Below, piece by piece: positions 1 through 6,183 of a stretch of DNA of 17,689 nucleotides (position 1 is the first letter of the stretch; each line of letters starts with the position of its first letter). The notes under the pieces are model-generated. The model saw only the letters and a program-made list of their open reading frames with translations, was not told the DNA's origin and made no database searches. The translations under genes and the position numbers were made by a program. Origin of the DNA: Chloroflexota bacterium (GTDB taxonomy: Bacteria; Chloroflexota; Anaerolineae; Aggregatilineales; Phototrophicaceae); contig QGUR01000060.1 in NCBI GenBank assembly GCA_003242205.1, positions 1-17,689 on the forward strand. Reading direction: 5' to 3'.

Positions 1-98
1 ATTTTGCGTCGAGCCGGGTGGGACACACCCGTGCCGGATAACGTAGCCCCGCTGCTGGCCGCCTCGCGCGGTCAGCAAGGGCAAGCGTCCGTCAGAAG

Positions 99-119
99 CC
101 CCCGCCTTTTGGCGTGGGG
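99..119 (-). terminator. Bulged hairpin after the sugar-transporter operon
   Basis: A C-rich arm (CCCCCGCC, 99-106) and a G-rich arm (111-119) form an eight-pair stem with one bulged base and a TTTT loop. It begins five bases beyond the stop codon of the last permease gene on the minus strand. The sequence after it on that strand is CTTCTGACGG, so there is no good U-tract, and it may be a 3'-end stabiliser rather than a true terminator. The remaining bases 1-98 contain a small stem (CGGGTG at 15-20 with CACCCG at 26-31) but no coding region I can support. Confidence 0.35.
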
Positions 120-123
120 AGTG

Positions 124-957
124 TCACGCCTTGATCGCTCCTGAGATCATGCCGCGAATGAAGTGGCGCTGGAAGATCAGATAGAGAATGAGCACGGGCA
201 GCGAGACGATCATCGCGCCTGCCGCCATCGTCGGCACGTCGCTGGCGTACCGCCCGCGCAGCAACGCCAGCCCGACCGGCAGCGTGCGCAGGTCGCCGGT
301 CACCATGACCAGTACGAGGAAAAACTCGTTCCAGGTCCACATGAAGACCAGCACGATCATCGACAGCAGCGCTGGACGCGACAGCGGGAACAGCACGCGC
401 CATAGCACGCCCCAGGTCGAGCAGCCGTCGACCACTGCGGCGTCGATCAGTTCTGACGGCACGTTTTTGAAGTGTCCGCGCATCCAGAAAGTGCCGAACG
501 AGAAACTCAGCGCTACCTGCGGCAGGATGACGGACCAGTAGGTATTACGCAGTCCCAGACTGCCCATGATCTGCCACAGTGGGATGATGACCGCCTCGAA
601 CGGCATCATCAGGCCGAGCAGAATGAGCATCAGCAGGAGGTTGTCTCCCGGAAACTTCATCGTGCCGAGCGCGTAGCCTGACATTGTCGCCAGAAGGGCC
701 GAAATGATCACCACCGGCACGACGACGATCACGCTGCTCTGGAAATAGGTGGCGAAGCGCGCGCCTTCCCATGCGGCGACGAAGTTTTTCAGGCTCCACG
801 ATTCGGGCAGCGCAAACGGCCCTTTGATTAGTTCGGGCGTTTCCTTGAACGCTGTCAGGAAGATACCGACGAACGGCAAAATCGCGCCCAGCATGAACAA
901 CGTCAGCAGCAGGTAGACCAGCCACGGCTGGCGGCGGCGTCTTGTCACGGTGGCCAT
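124..957 (-). CDS. Carbohydrate ABC transporter permease, MalG type (CUT1)
   Basis: Inner-membrane permease subunit of a sugar importer, 277 residues, the normal length for the family. It has six predicted hydrophobic segments, the first at about residues 13-35 after a basic N-terminus. The cytoplasmic EAA-like loop, which contacts the ATPase, is visible at AAVVDGCSTWGVLWRVLFPL, followed by a conserved WNEF segment. The ATG start shares one base with the TAA stop of the preceding permease gene (TAATG), so the two are translationally coupled and the subunits are probably made in equal amounts. No ATP-binding subunit is encoded nearby. CUT1 systems often borrow a shared MsmK/UgpC-type ATPase from elsewhere, which I infer here. 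The substrate cannot be named from sequence; the family also covers glycerol-phosphate and oligosaccharide importers. Confidence 0.93.
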   Translation of the reverse strand: MATVTRRRRQPWLVYLLLTLFMLGAILPFVGIFLTAFKETPELIKGPFALPESWSLKNFVAAWEGARFATYFQSSVIVVVPVVIISALLATMSGYALGTMKFPGDNLLLMLILLGLMMPFEAVIIPLWQIMGSLGLRNTYWSVILPQVALSFSFGTFWMRGHFKNVPSELIDAAVVDGCSTWGVLWRVLFPLSRPALLSMIVLVFMWTWNEFFLVLVMVTGDLRTLPVGLALLRGRYASDVPTMAAGAMIVSLPVLILYLIFQRHFIRGMISGAIKA

Positions 958-1880
958 TACAGCGCCTCCTGCTGGTCGGAACGCGACTGGAGATAGATCA
1001 CAATGCCGGAGATTGTCACGATAATCAGCGTCAAAATCACTGCCATGGCTGAAGCATAACCGGCGCGGTTGCGCTGGAAGGCCTCCTGATAGATGAGGAT
1101 ACTGGCGACAGTCGTTGCCTTGCCCGGGCCGCCCTGCCGCGTCAACACGAACACCAGATCAAAGATACGCAGCGAGGCGATGAAGGTGATGACGAAGGCG
1201 ACCAGAATCTGCTGGCGCAGGCCCGGCAGTGTCACATACCAGAACTGTTGCAGGGCGTTCGCGCCAAAGACCTTGGCCGCGTCGTACAGGTCTTCGTCGA
1301 TGGCCTGCGCGCCGGCGATAAACAGCACCATTGCCAGACCATATTCAACCCATGTCCCGACGATCCCAACTGCAACCGGAGCGAAAGTGAAATCGCCCAG
1401 CCATGGCCGCGCCAGATGCCCAAGCCCAAAGGTGTTGAGCATCTGATTGATCGGCCCGTCGAGCTGAAACATCCAGCGCCAGATGATGCCGACGACGACC
1501 GGGCTCATGATCTGCGGAATGAACAGCCCGGTGCGGAAAACGGCCAGGCCGCGCAGCCGGCTGCGCGTCAGCAGCGAGGTCAGGAACAGGCCGAGCATGA
1601 TCGGCAGGATGGTGTAAAAGATCGAGAAGAAGAAGTTGTGCGACAGCGCCTGCCAGAAGTCCCGGTCGCTCAACAGCCGCCGGTAATTGTCGATACCGAT
1701 GTAGATCGGCTCGCTGAAGCCGGTCCAGTCATAAAAGCTGTAGCGCAGCGTACCGGCGATCGGCAGCAGCACGAACACCAGATAGATGACGAAGCCCGGT
1801 AACAGGAAGAGATACGGATGGTAGGCGCGGACGTAAGGCTTGTTACCATCGACCCGAATGCGCCTGAATAGGGACTGCAA
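957..1880 (-). CDS. Carbohydrate ABC transporter permease, MalF type (CUT1)
   Basis: Partner inner-membrane permease of the same importer, about 307 residues with six hydrophobic segments, the first being LFLLPGFVIYLVFVLLPIAG. The EAA-like loop reads YDAAKVFGANALQQFWYVTLPGL, and the typical FDLVFVLTRQGGPG stretch follows. No ATG is available near the N-terminus. I place the start at the TTG at 1880 because GGGAG (positions 1890-1894, read on the minus strand) lies nine bases upstream. An in-frame TTG at 1898 would add six residues but would contain that ribosome-binding site. The gene follows the binding-protein gene after a roughly 100-base gap holding a strong hairpin, and it overlaps the next permease by one base. 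Confidence 0.92.
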   Translation of the reverse strand: MQSLFRRIRVDGNKPYVRAYHPYLFLLPGFVIYLVFVLLPIAGTLRYSFYDWTGFSEPIYIGIDNYRRLLSDRDFWQALSHNFFFSIFYTILPIMLGLFLTSLLTRSRLRGLAVFRTGLFIPQIMSPVVVGIIWRWMFQLDGPINQMLNTFGLGHLARPWLGDFTFAPVAVGIVGTWVEYGLAMVLFIAGAQAIDEDLYDAAKVFGANALQQFWYVTLPGLRQQILVAFVITFIASLRIFDLVFVLTRQGGPGKATTVASILIYQEAFQRNRAGYASAMAVILTLIIVTISGIVIYLQSRSDQQEAL

Positions 1881-1911
1881 GGTGTTGATCTCCCGCAACG
1901 ATGCACAACGA

Positions 1912-1933
1912 GGGGCTGGCCAGCGCCAGCCCC
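1912..1933 (-). other. Intercistronic 9-bp hairpin between binding protein and permeases
   Basis: GGGGCTGGC (1912-1920) and GCCAGCCCC (1925-1933) are perfect inverted repeats around a four-base loop CAGC. The hairpin lies in the gap between the binding-protein stop and the MalF-type start. It has only a weak T-containing tail (TCGTTG) on the minus strand, so it is better read as an mRNA stabiliser or partial terminator than a full stop. Such elements are known in sugar-transport operons, where they give more binding protein than permease. That role is inferred here. Confidence 0.6.
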
Positions 1934-1981
1934 ATGGTTAGCTGTCTGATATTGCCCCCATATCGGCAGGCATGAATGGCG

Positions 1982-3277
1982 TTACTCGGCGCTTTCCTCG
2001 TAGACCGTCTGCACCTGAGCAACAAATTCCTCCGGCGTAATCTGGCCGCCGAGCAGTTCCTGCAGGCTGGCGACGATTTCGTCGTAAGGAATGGTCCAGT
2101 CGAGGTAATGGCCAACCTTATCGTTTGCGCTGATGGCTTCCCAGGCATGGACCACGTCGGCGGTCAGCGTGCCTTCGGTCAGCAGTTCTTCATCCACCGC
2201 AACGGCGGGCAGATAGCCCTGCTCGAACAGCAGTTCGGCGGCGCGCGGCCCGGTCATCAGATCGATGTATTCAGCGGCAAGATCAGCGTGTTCGCTCGTC
2301 GCGCGGATGCCATATGCGAGACCGACACCGCCGGTCGCCAACGGCACTTCACTGCCCTCGAGATCCGGCAGCAGGAAGAAGCCGACCGATTCTTCGTCCA
2401 GTTGCTCGACCAGCGTGCCCGACATCCAGCTACCCGTCAGCCACATTGCGCCCTGACGGTTCACAAAAGCGCTGGTGGTCGCGTTGTCATAGTCCATGCC
2501 TTCGAAACCTTCGGAGAAGTAGCCGTTGTTGACCCACTCCACCAGCTTCTGCGCGGCCTGCAGGTTCGCTTCGGTATCGAACGTGCCATCTTCAAAGCGG
2601 AAGATCAGCGCGTCGAGTTCTTCGAGCGTCGCATAAACGTTCTGAAGCGCGCCATATTCGTGGATCGCCGGCCAGCCGTCGAGGCTACCGAAGACGATCG
2701 GCGTCACGCCCGCGTCAATCAGCGTCTGGGCGAGGCTTTCGAACTCTTCAAAGGTCGTGGGGATGGACAGGCCATGCTCCTCGAAGATATCGCGGTGATA
2801 GTACAGGCCGACGACTTCCGCCGTGTTCGACACGCCATACAGGTTGCCTTCGCCAAACTGCTCGCCACCTTCGGTAAAGCGGTTGCGCCGGTGCAGACCC
2901 TCCGCATAGCGATCGAGCCAGCCGTACTGTTCCGCATAGTCGTCCAGCGGCAGCAGCAGACCCGCCTGAACGAGCGCGCCCATGTTGGCGATTCCCTGAT
3001 TGATCATGGCGACATCCGGCCCGGTGGTTTCACTGAGCGCCAGCGGCAGGAGCGCAGTCAGGTCCGAGGTTTCGTAGGATTCGCGCACAATCGTGACGCC
3101 GGGATGCGCTGCTTCGAACTCGGCGTGCAGCGCTTCGATCATTTCCTGTTCGGCCTCGCGGGTGAAATTATCCCAGACAGTGAGCGTCACCGTGTCCTGA
3201 GCGCCCGCCGGCCCCGACAGGACGAGCACCAGACATAGCGCTGCCAGGAGGGGGACAAGGGATCGTTTAACAAGCAT
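1982..3277 (-). CDS. Extracellular sugar-binding protein of ABC transporter (SBP family 1)
   Basis: Captures the substrate outside the cell for the two downstream permeases; 431 residues. A signal peptide is clear: basic MLVKRS, a hydrophobic core, then a predicted cut after GPAGA (about residue 26). There is no lipobox cysteine directly after the core, so a secreted or otherwise tethered form is likely. The mature start TVTLTVWDNFTREAEQEM and the downstream HPGVTIVRESY region are typical of MalE-like type II binding folds. I chose ATG 3277, because AAGGAG lies eight bases upstream; an ATG 23 codons earlier has no such site and would bury the signal peptide. First gene of the operon. The ligand is unknown. 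Confidence 0.93.
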   Translation of the reverse strand: MLVKRSLVPLLAALCLVLVLSGPAGAQDTVTLTVWDNFTREAEQEMIEALHAEFEAAHPGVTIVRESYETSDLTALLPLALSETTGPDVAMINQGIANMGALVQAGLLLPLDDYAEQYGWLDRYAEGLHRRNRFTEGGEQFGEGNLYGVSNTAEVVGLYYHRDIFEEHGLSIPTTFEEFESLAQTLIDAGVTPIVFGSLDGWPAIHEYGALQNVYATLEELDALIFRFEDGTFDTEANLQAAQKLVEWVNNGYFSEGFEGMDYDNATTSAFVNRQGAMWLTGSWMSGTLVEQLDEESVGFFLLPDLEGSEVPLATGGVGLAYGIRATSEHADLAAEYIDLMTGPRAAELLFEQGYLPAVAVDEELLTEGTLTADVVHAWEAISANDKVGHYLDWTIPYDEIVASLQELLGGQITPEEFVAQVQTVYEESAE

Positions 3278-3317
3278 CGCAAGCACTCCTTTTGAACTGA
3301 AACAACCATCAAAGCGG

Positions 3318-3340
3318 TGACCCAGGGTTGCCCTGGCTAA
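3318..3340 (-). repeat. Inverted repeat in the leader, close to the binding-protein gene
   Basis: The perfect core CCAGGG (3322-3327) TTG CCCTGG (3331-3336) extends to ten-base arms with eight matching pairs. It lies about 40 bases upstream of the binding-protein start, inside the predicted transcript. It could be a second operator or an RNA stem-loop; the sequence does not decide. Confidence 0.45.
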
Positions 3341-3360
3341 CGACATAACATCACTGGCCC

Positions 3361-3386
3361 GGCCACGACAGGAACAGGACGTGGCC
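3361..3386 (-). repeat. Inverted repeat at the predicted 5' end of the transporter mRNA
   Basis: GGCCACG (3361-3367) and CGTGGCC (3380-3386) pair around a 12-base loop made of a doubled six-base unit (TCCTGT twice on the minus strand). With the predicted start of transcription near 3390, this stem-loop would begin only a few bases from the 5' end of the mRNA, a position where stem-loops are known to slow decay. It could alternatively bind a regulator as DNA. Confidence 0.45.
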
Positions 3387-3396
3387 GCTCACTACG

Positions 3397-3426
3397 AAGA
3401 TAGCATGTCGTGACATGCCGCGGCAA
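3397..3426 (-). promoter_or_regulatory. Candidate sigma-70-type promoter of the sugar transporter operon
   Basis: On the minus strand TTGCCG (3426-3421) is followed after 18 bases by TATCTT (3402-3397). Each matches its consensus hexamer at four of six positions. Transcription would start near 3390, giving a leader of about 110 bases before the binding-protein ATG. The spacer is almost entirely filled by a palindrome, which strengthens the assignment. Confidence 0.5.
3403..3418. promoter_or_regulatory. Operator-like palindrome within the promoter spacer
   Basis: GCATGTC (3403-3409), two central bases, then GACATGC (3412-3418): seven-base perfect arms. It sits exactly between the candidate -35 and -10 of the transporter promoter, where a bound dimeric repressor would exclude RNA polymerase. 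No regulator gene is in the window, so the binding family (LacI, GntR or other) cannot be assigned. Confidence 0.5.
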
Positions 3427-3497
3427 GTTATCATCTTCCAGGTGTATTACCATATTGGCTGGTATAGTCCGAAGTACCCGGATGGCGCAAAACCCGC

Positions 3498-3503
3498 TAG
3501 AAT
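3498..3503 (+). promoter_or_regulatory. Candidate -10 element for the cyclophilin gene
   Basis: TAGAAT lies 31 bases upstream of the cyclophilin ATG, the same hexamer as in the typA promoter of this window. No convincing -35 is found at the usual spacing. A second AT-rich candidate, TATAGT, lies at 3463-3468. Confidence 0.25.
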
Positions 3504-3534
3504 AACAGGTCTCATTACTGATTGGAGAAAATCG

Positions 3535-4779
3535 ATGAAAACATTTCTACTGCTGGCACTTGCCGTGGCTCTGGCTGCTTTCGCGCCGGTTGCCGCGCAG
3601 GAGGCCATGACGCCACAGGAACATTGCGACGCGGCGGGCGTCGCCCCGGAACCGGAGACACGCCAGTTTGCTCAGGCAGAGCAGGTTCTGGAAGCAGGCG
3701 TCGATTACCGCGCCATTCTTTGCACGGAAGTTGGCGCGGTGTACGTCGATCTGTTTGAAGCGTTCGCGCCGGTTACGGTCAACAACTTCGTCTTTCTGGC
3801 GCAGCAAGGTTTCTATAACAACACCACTTTCCATCGCGTCATTCAGGACTTCATGGCTCAGGGCGGCGACCCGACCGGCACAGGGGCCGGTGGCCCCGGC
3901 TACCAGTTCCGGGATGAATTTGTCGGTTTCCTGACCTTTGACCGGCCCGGCTGGCTGGCGATGGCCAACGCCAATCGACCGGAGCAGGGCATCGTCGGGA
4001 CCAATGGCAGCCAGTTCTTCATTACCACTGTGCCGACGCCACATCTTGATTTCCGCCACACGATTTTCGGCGAGGTTCTGGAAGGCCAGGAAAACGTCGA
4101 AGCGATTGAGGTTCGTGATCCACAGACGGCGACCGAACCGGGGACTGCCCTGAACCTGGTGCTGATCATCACCGATCCGGCGACGGTCAAAACCACCTAT
4201 GTCGCGCCGGAACCGGCCACGCGGGAAGAAGTCGAAGCGGCGTTTGCAGCCTTCACCGACCTGATGCCCGAAGGCGTCGAATTTACCAGCACCAGCGGCG
4301 CAGCGGAAGAAGTCGTCGCTAATACGCCCTCTGAAGAGCTGGAAGCGCTGCAAGCGGCGCTGGGCAGCCACAACTACGAGTACTACGTCACCGGAACAAT
4401 CTCCACTTGCAATACCACAGAAGCCCCGTTTATGCGTTTGCAGTACACGCTGCACGCTTTCGCAGGCGCTGAGGATGTCGCCGCCGTGTTAGCCGATCCG
4501 GCGCTGGCTGAGGTTTATACCGGGCAGGGGCTGACACCCAACGACTCGCAGATCCTCGACGCACCTTTCTACAGTAGCGAGACGAGCGAGTGCAACGAGC
4601 CGGCGACACGGGCCGTCACGCACTGGCAGCGCGGTCGTTTTCTCGTCACGGCGGAAGTCATCGTTCCGGCGAATAGCCCCGCTCCGGCGGACATCTGGCT
4701 GGCAGATGTGGTCGGCCTGCGCCTGTTCGAGCCGGTGATCGCCGACGTGCTGCGCCCGGAAATCCGGCGACAGAGCTAG
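3535..4779 (+). CDS. Secreted cyclophilin-type peptidyl-prolyl isomerase with extra C-terminal domain
   Basis: Catalyses cis-trans isomerisation of Xaa-Pro bonds, here outside the membrane. The 414-residue product starts with a signal peptide (MKTFLLLALAVALAAFAPVAAQ, here split in two readings: basic start, then hydrophobic core to about residue 21). The cyclophilin domain spans about residues 58-215. Its core motifs are FHRVIQDFMAQGGD (99-112, including the catalytic Arg101 and the conserved Gln109) and GSQFFIT (158-164), then HLDFRHTIFGEV (170-181). The last ~190 residues are not part of a standard cyclophilin and I do not recognise them. Cysteines at 31, 63, 292 and 353 could form disulfides. 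ATG 3535 was chosen because GGAGA lies seven bases upstream and the signal peptide starts there; an upstream in-frame ATG at 3415 would place it internally. Single-gene unit, divergent from the sugar transporter. Confidence 0.9.
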   Translation: MKTFLLLALAVALAAFAPVAAQEAMTPQEHCDAAGVAPEPETRQFAQAEQVLEAGVDYRAILCTEVGAVYVDLFEAFAPVTVNNFVFLAQQGFYNNTTFHRVIQDFMAQGGDPTGTGAGGPGYQFRDEFVGFLTFDRPGWLAMANANRPEQGIVGTNGSQFFITTVPTPHLDFRHTIFGEVLEGQENVEAIEVRDPQTATEPGTALNLVLIITDPATVKTTYVAPEPATREEVEAAFAAFTDLMPEGVEFTSTSGAAEEVVANTPSEELEALQAALGSHNYEYYVTGTISTCNTTEAPFMRLQYTLHAFAGAEDVAAVLADPALAEVYTGQGLTPNDSQILDAPFYSSETSECNEPATRAVTHWQRGRFLVTAEVIVPANSPAPADIWLADVVGLRLFEPVIADVLRPEIRRQS

Positions 4780-4798
4780 CGTCGACCATTGAAACGGT

Positions 4799-4825
4799 GA
4801 GAGCGCCCCTACCCAGGGCGCTCTC
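4799..4825 (+). terminator. 10-bp hairpin after the cyclophilin gene
   Basis: GAGAGCGCCC (4799-4808) and GGGCGCTCTC (4816-4825) form a perfect ten-pair stem with a seven-base loop, starting 19 bases after the stop codon. It is followed by six A residues rather than T residues, so it lacks the U-tract of a classical intrinsic terminator on this strand; on the other strand no T-run follows either. A U-tract-less terminator or mRNA stabiliser is likely. The rest of the gap, to 5027, shows no supported gene. Confidence 0.5.
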
Positions 4826-5027
4826 AAAAAAGGTATTTTGGGCCGGCCACACCCCAGATTGCCTGGGCTTCAAACAGGGCTCATGACTGCCCCAAGCTGC
4901 AGCACGCCGCCGCGAAGGGACATAAGCTTTTTGCCGGCAGCCGGAAGCCACAACTCTGAAGCGGCATTTCGCCAAACAAACGCACTTTCTGAAGAATGAC
5001 GGGCTTTCTCCAATGCGCTTTCCAGCG

Positions 5028-5489
5028 CTAGCGCGTGCTGTTGGTCGTGTCTGCCAGAACGCGCGGCGAATCGGCCTCCCGTTTGCTCATGTTGATGAAG
5101 GCCATCAGAATATCCGACGTTGTCAGAATGCCGACCAGCGTTTCCCCGCGCATTACTGGCAGACAGCGTATATCCTGAGACAACATCAAACGCGCCGCTT
5201 CATGGGCGGGCGCGTCGGGTTCAATGACAATCGGAGCCGTGGTCATCATGCTTCCGACTGTAATCTCGCGCGCCCGTTTGTCCTCGCGCCAGTGGTCATG
5301 CCAGAGAATCGGCCAGTCGAGCGCGCGGCGGCAGTCGTTGGCGCTGATGATGCCGATCAGGTGACCTTCCGAGCCGATGACCGGTAAATGGTGGCAGCCA
5401 ACGTGCGCCATAAGATCAAGCGCAGCGTAAACCGAGCTTCCCTTCGTGATCGTGACCGGATTGGCGGTCATTATATCCGCTACATTCAT
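5028..5489 (-). CDS. Tandem CBS-domain protein
   Basis: Small soluble protein of 153 residues made almost only of two CBS domains, about residues 1-58 (MTANPVTITKGSSVYAALDL, then HHLPVIGSEGHLIGIISAND) and 78-132 (MMTTAPIVIEPDAPAHEAA, then LPVMRGETLVGILTTSDIL). CBS pairs bind adenosine nucleotides and act as energy or ligand sensors, but the partner and ligand are unknown here. A 15-residue Trp/His-rich linker joins the domains, and the last 20 residues look disordered. AAGGAA lies six to seven bases before the ATG. It is the second gene of a two-gene unit, 37 bases after a paralogous CBS gene. AcuB-like or inosine-monophosphate-dehydrogenase-like names would be over-interpretation. Confidence 0.88.
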   Translation of the reverse strand: MNVADIMTANPVTITKGSSVYAALDLMAHVGCHHLPVIGSEGHLIGIISANDCRRALDWPILWHDHWREDKRAREITVGSMMTTAPIVIEPDAPAHEAARLMLSQDIRCLPVMRGETLVGILTTSDILMAFINMSKREADSPRVLADTTNSTR

Positions 5490-5526
5490 CGGCTGTTCCT
5501 TACAACGTACAACGAAATATCCGGCA

Positions 5527-5967
5527 TTAGGCTCCGGCCATTGCCCCTGCTTTTGCGACCAGCATGCGATTGATATCGACCTGACTTAGAAATCCGACGA
5601 CGCGGCCTTCCTCGTCGACGACCGGCAGACCACTGAATTTGTGCTCCAGCAGCGTGCGCGCTGCGTCCACGACCAACGCGTCGGGAGAGGTGGTAATGAC
5701 GTCTGTTGTCATAACCCGCTCTACTGTAAGCTGATCCCAGAGATAGTTCAACTCCCAGACGCTCAAGCTCGTCGCATCAGACGGCTTGGCTTCGCGGATA
5801 TCGCTCAGGGTTAGAATACCGACCAGCTTGTTGTTTTCGACCACCGGCAGATGCCGGATGCCGAGTTCCTGCATGAAATCATAAGCGCGCCGGATCGACC
5901 AGGCGGGCGAAACGGTCAGCGCTGGCGAGGTCATCCATTCGCGCACGGTTGCGGTCGCAATGCTCAT
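5527..5967 (-). CDS. Tandem CBS-domain protein (paralogue)
   Basis: A 146-residue protein with two CBS domains, about residues 8-58 (VREWMTSPALTVSPAWSI, then HLPVVENNKLVGILTLSDI) and 84-136 (VERVMTTDVITTSPDALVV, then GLPVVDEEGRVVGFLSQVDI). A 25-residue Trp-containing insert joins them, as in its neighbour. I start at the ATG at 5967, six bases after a GGAGG; the ATG at 5973 directly abuts that site and is a less likely start. First gene of the CBS pair, transcribed away from the histidine kinase. It probably responds to an adenine nucleotide; no effector domain is fused to it. Confidence 0.88.
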   Translation of the reverse strand: MSIATATVREWMTSPALTVSPAWSIRRAYDFMQELGIRHLPVVENNKLVGILTLSDIREAKPSDATSLSVWELNYLWDQLTVERVMTTDVITTSPDALVVDAARTLLEHKFSGLPVVDEEGRVVGFLSQVDINRMLVAKAGAMAGA

Positions 5968-6146
5968 AGCCATCCTCCGGGAACGAGCAGTTCAGGGATT
6001 AGTATCGGTAAGACTCGGACAAGCACGCCTCCCTGCGAGCTTAATCACAAGGGTACCCGCAAACCGGCGCACGTTGGTACTCCTGAAAGCGTGACATTTC
6101 TCCTAACGCTTACAGAGTCCGTTATCGAGGCGCAAAATGCCTGCCC

Positions 6147-6170
6147 ATCCGGTTGGACGCCTGGCCGGAT
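6147..6170 (-). terminator. Weak hairpin after the histidine kinase gene
   Basis: ATCCGG (6147-6152) and CCGGAT (6165-6170) can pair around a 12-base loop just beyond the kinase stop codon. A short T-run (ATTTTG) follows about ten bases later on the minus strand. Stem and tail are both weak. The rest of the 216-base gap up to the CBS gene shows no gene I would defend. Confidence 0.3.
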
Positions 6171-6183
6171 CAGAGGCGAGACG

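Noticed and set aside
1976..3238. 420-codon open frame antisense to the sugar-binding protein
   Set aside because: It mirrors the codon pattern of the real gene, which has a signal peptide, a good ribosome-binding site and family features.
3547..4455. 302-codon open frame antisense to the cyclophilin
   Set aside because: Arg/Gly-rich shadow of a gene with clear cyclophilin motifs on the other strand.
6053..6112. Possible 18-residue minus-strand peptide gene upstream of the CBS pair
   Set aside because: An ATG follows an AGGAG by only two bases and the frame is very short; nothing supports translation.
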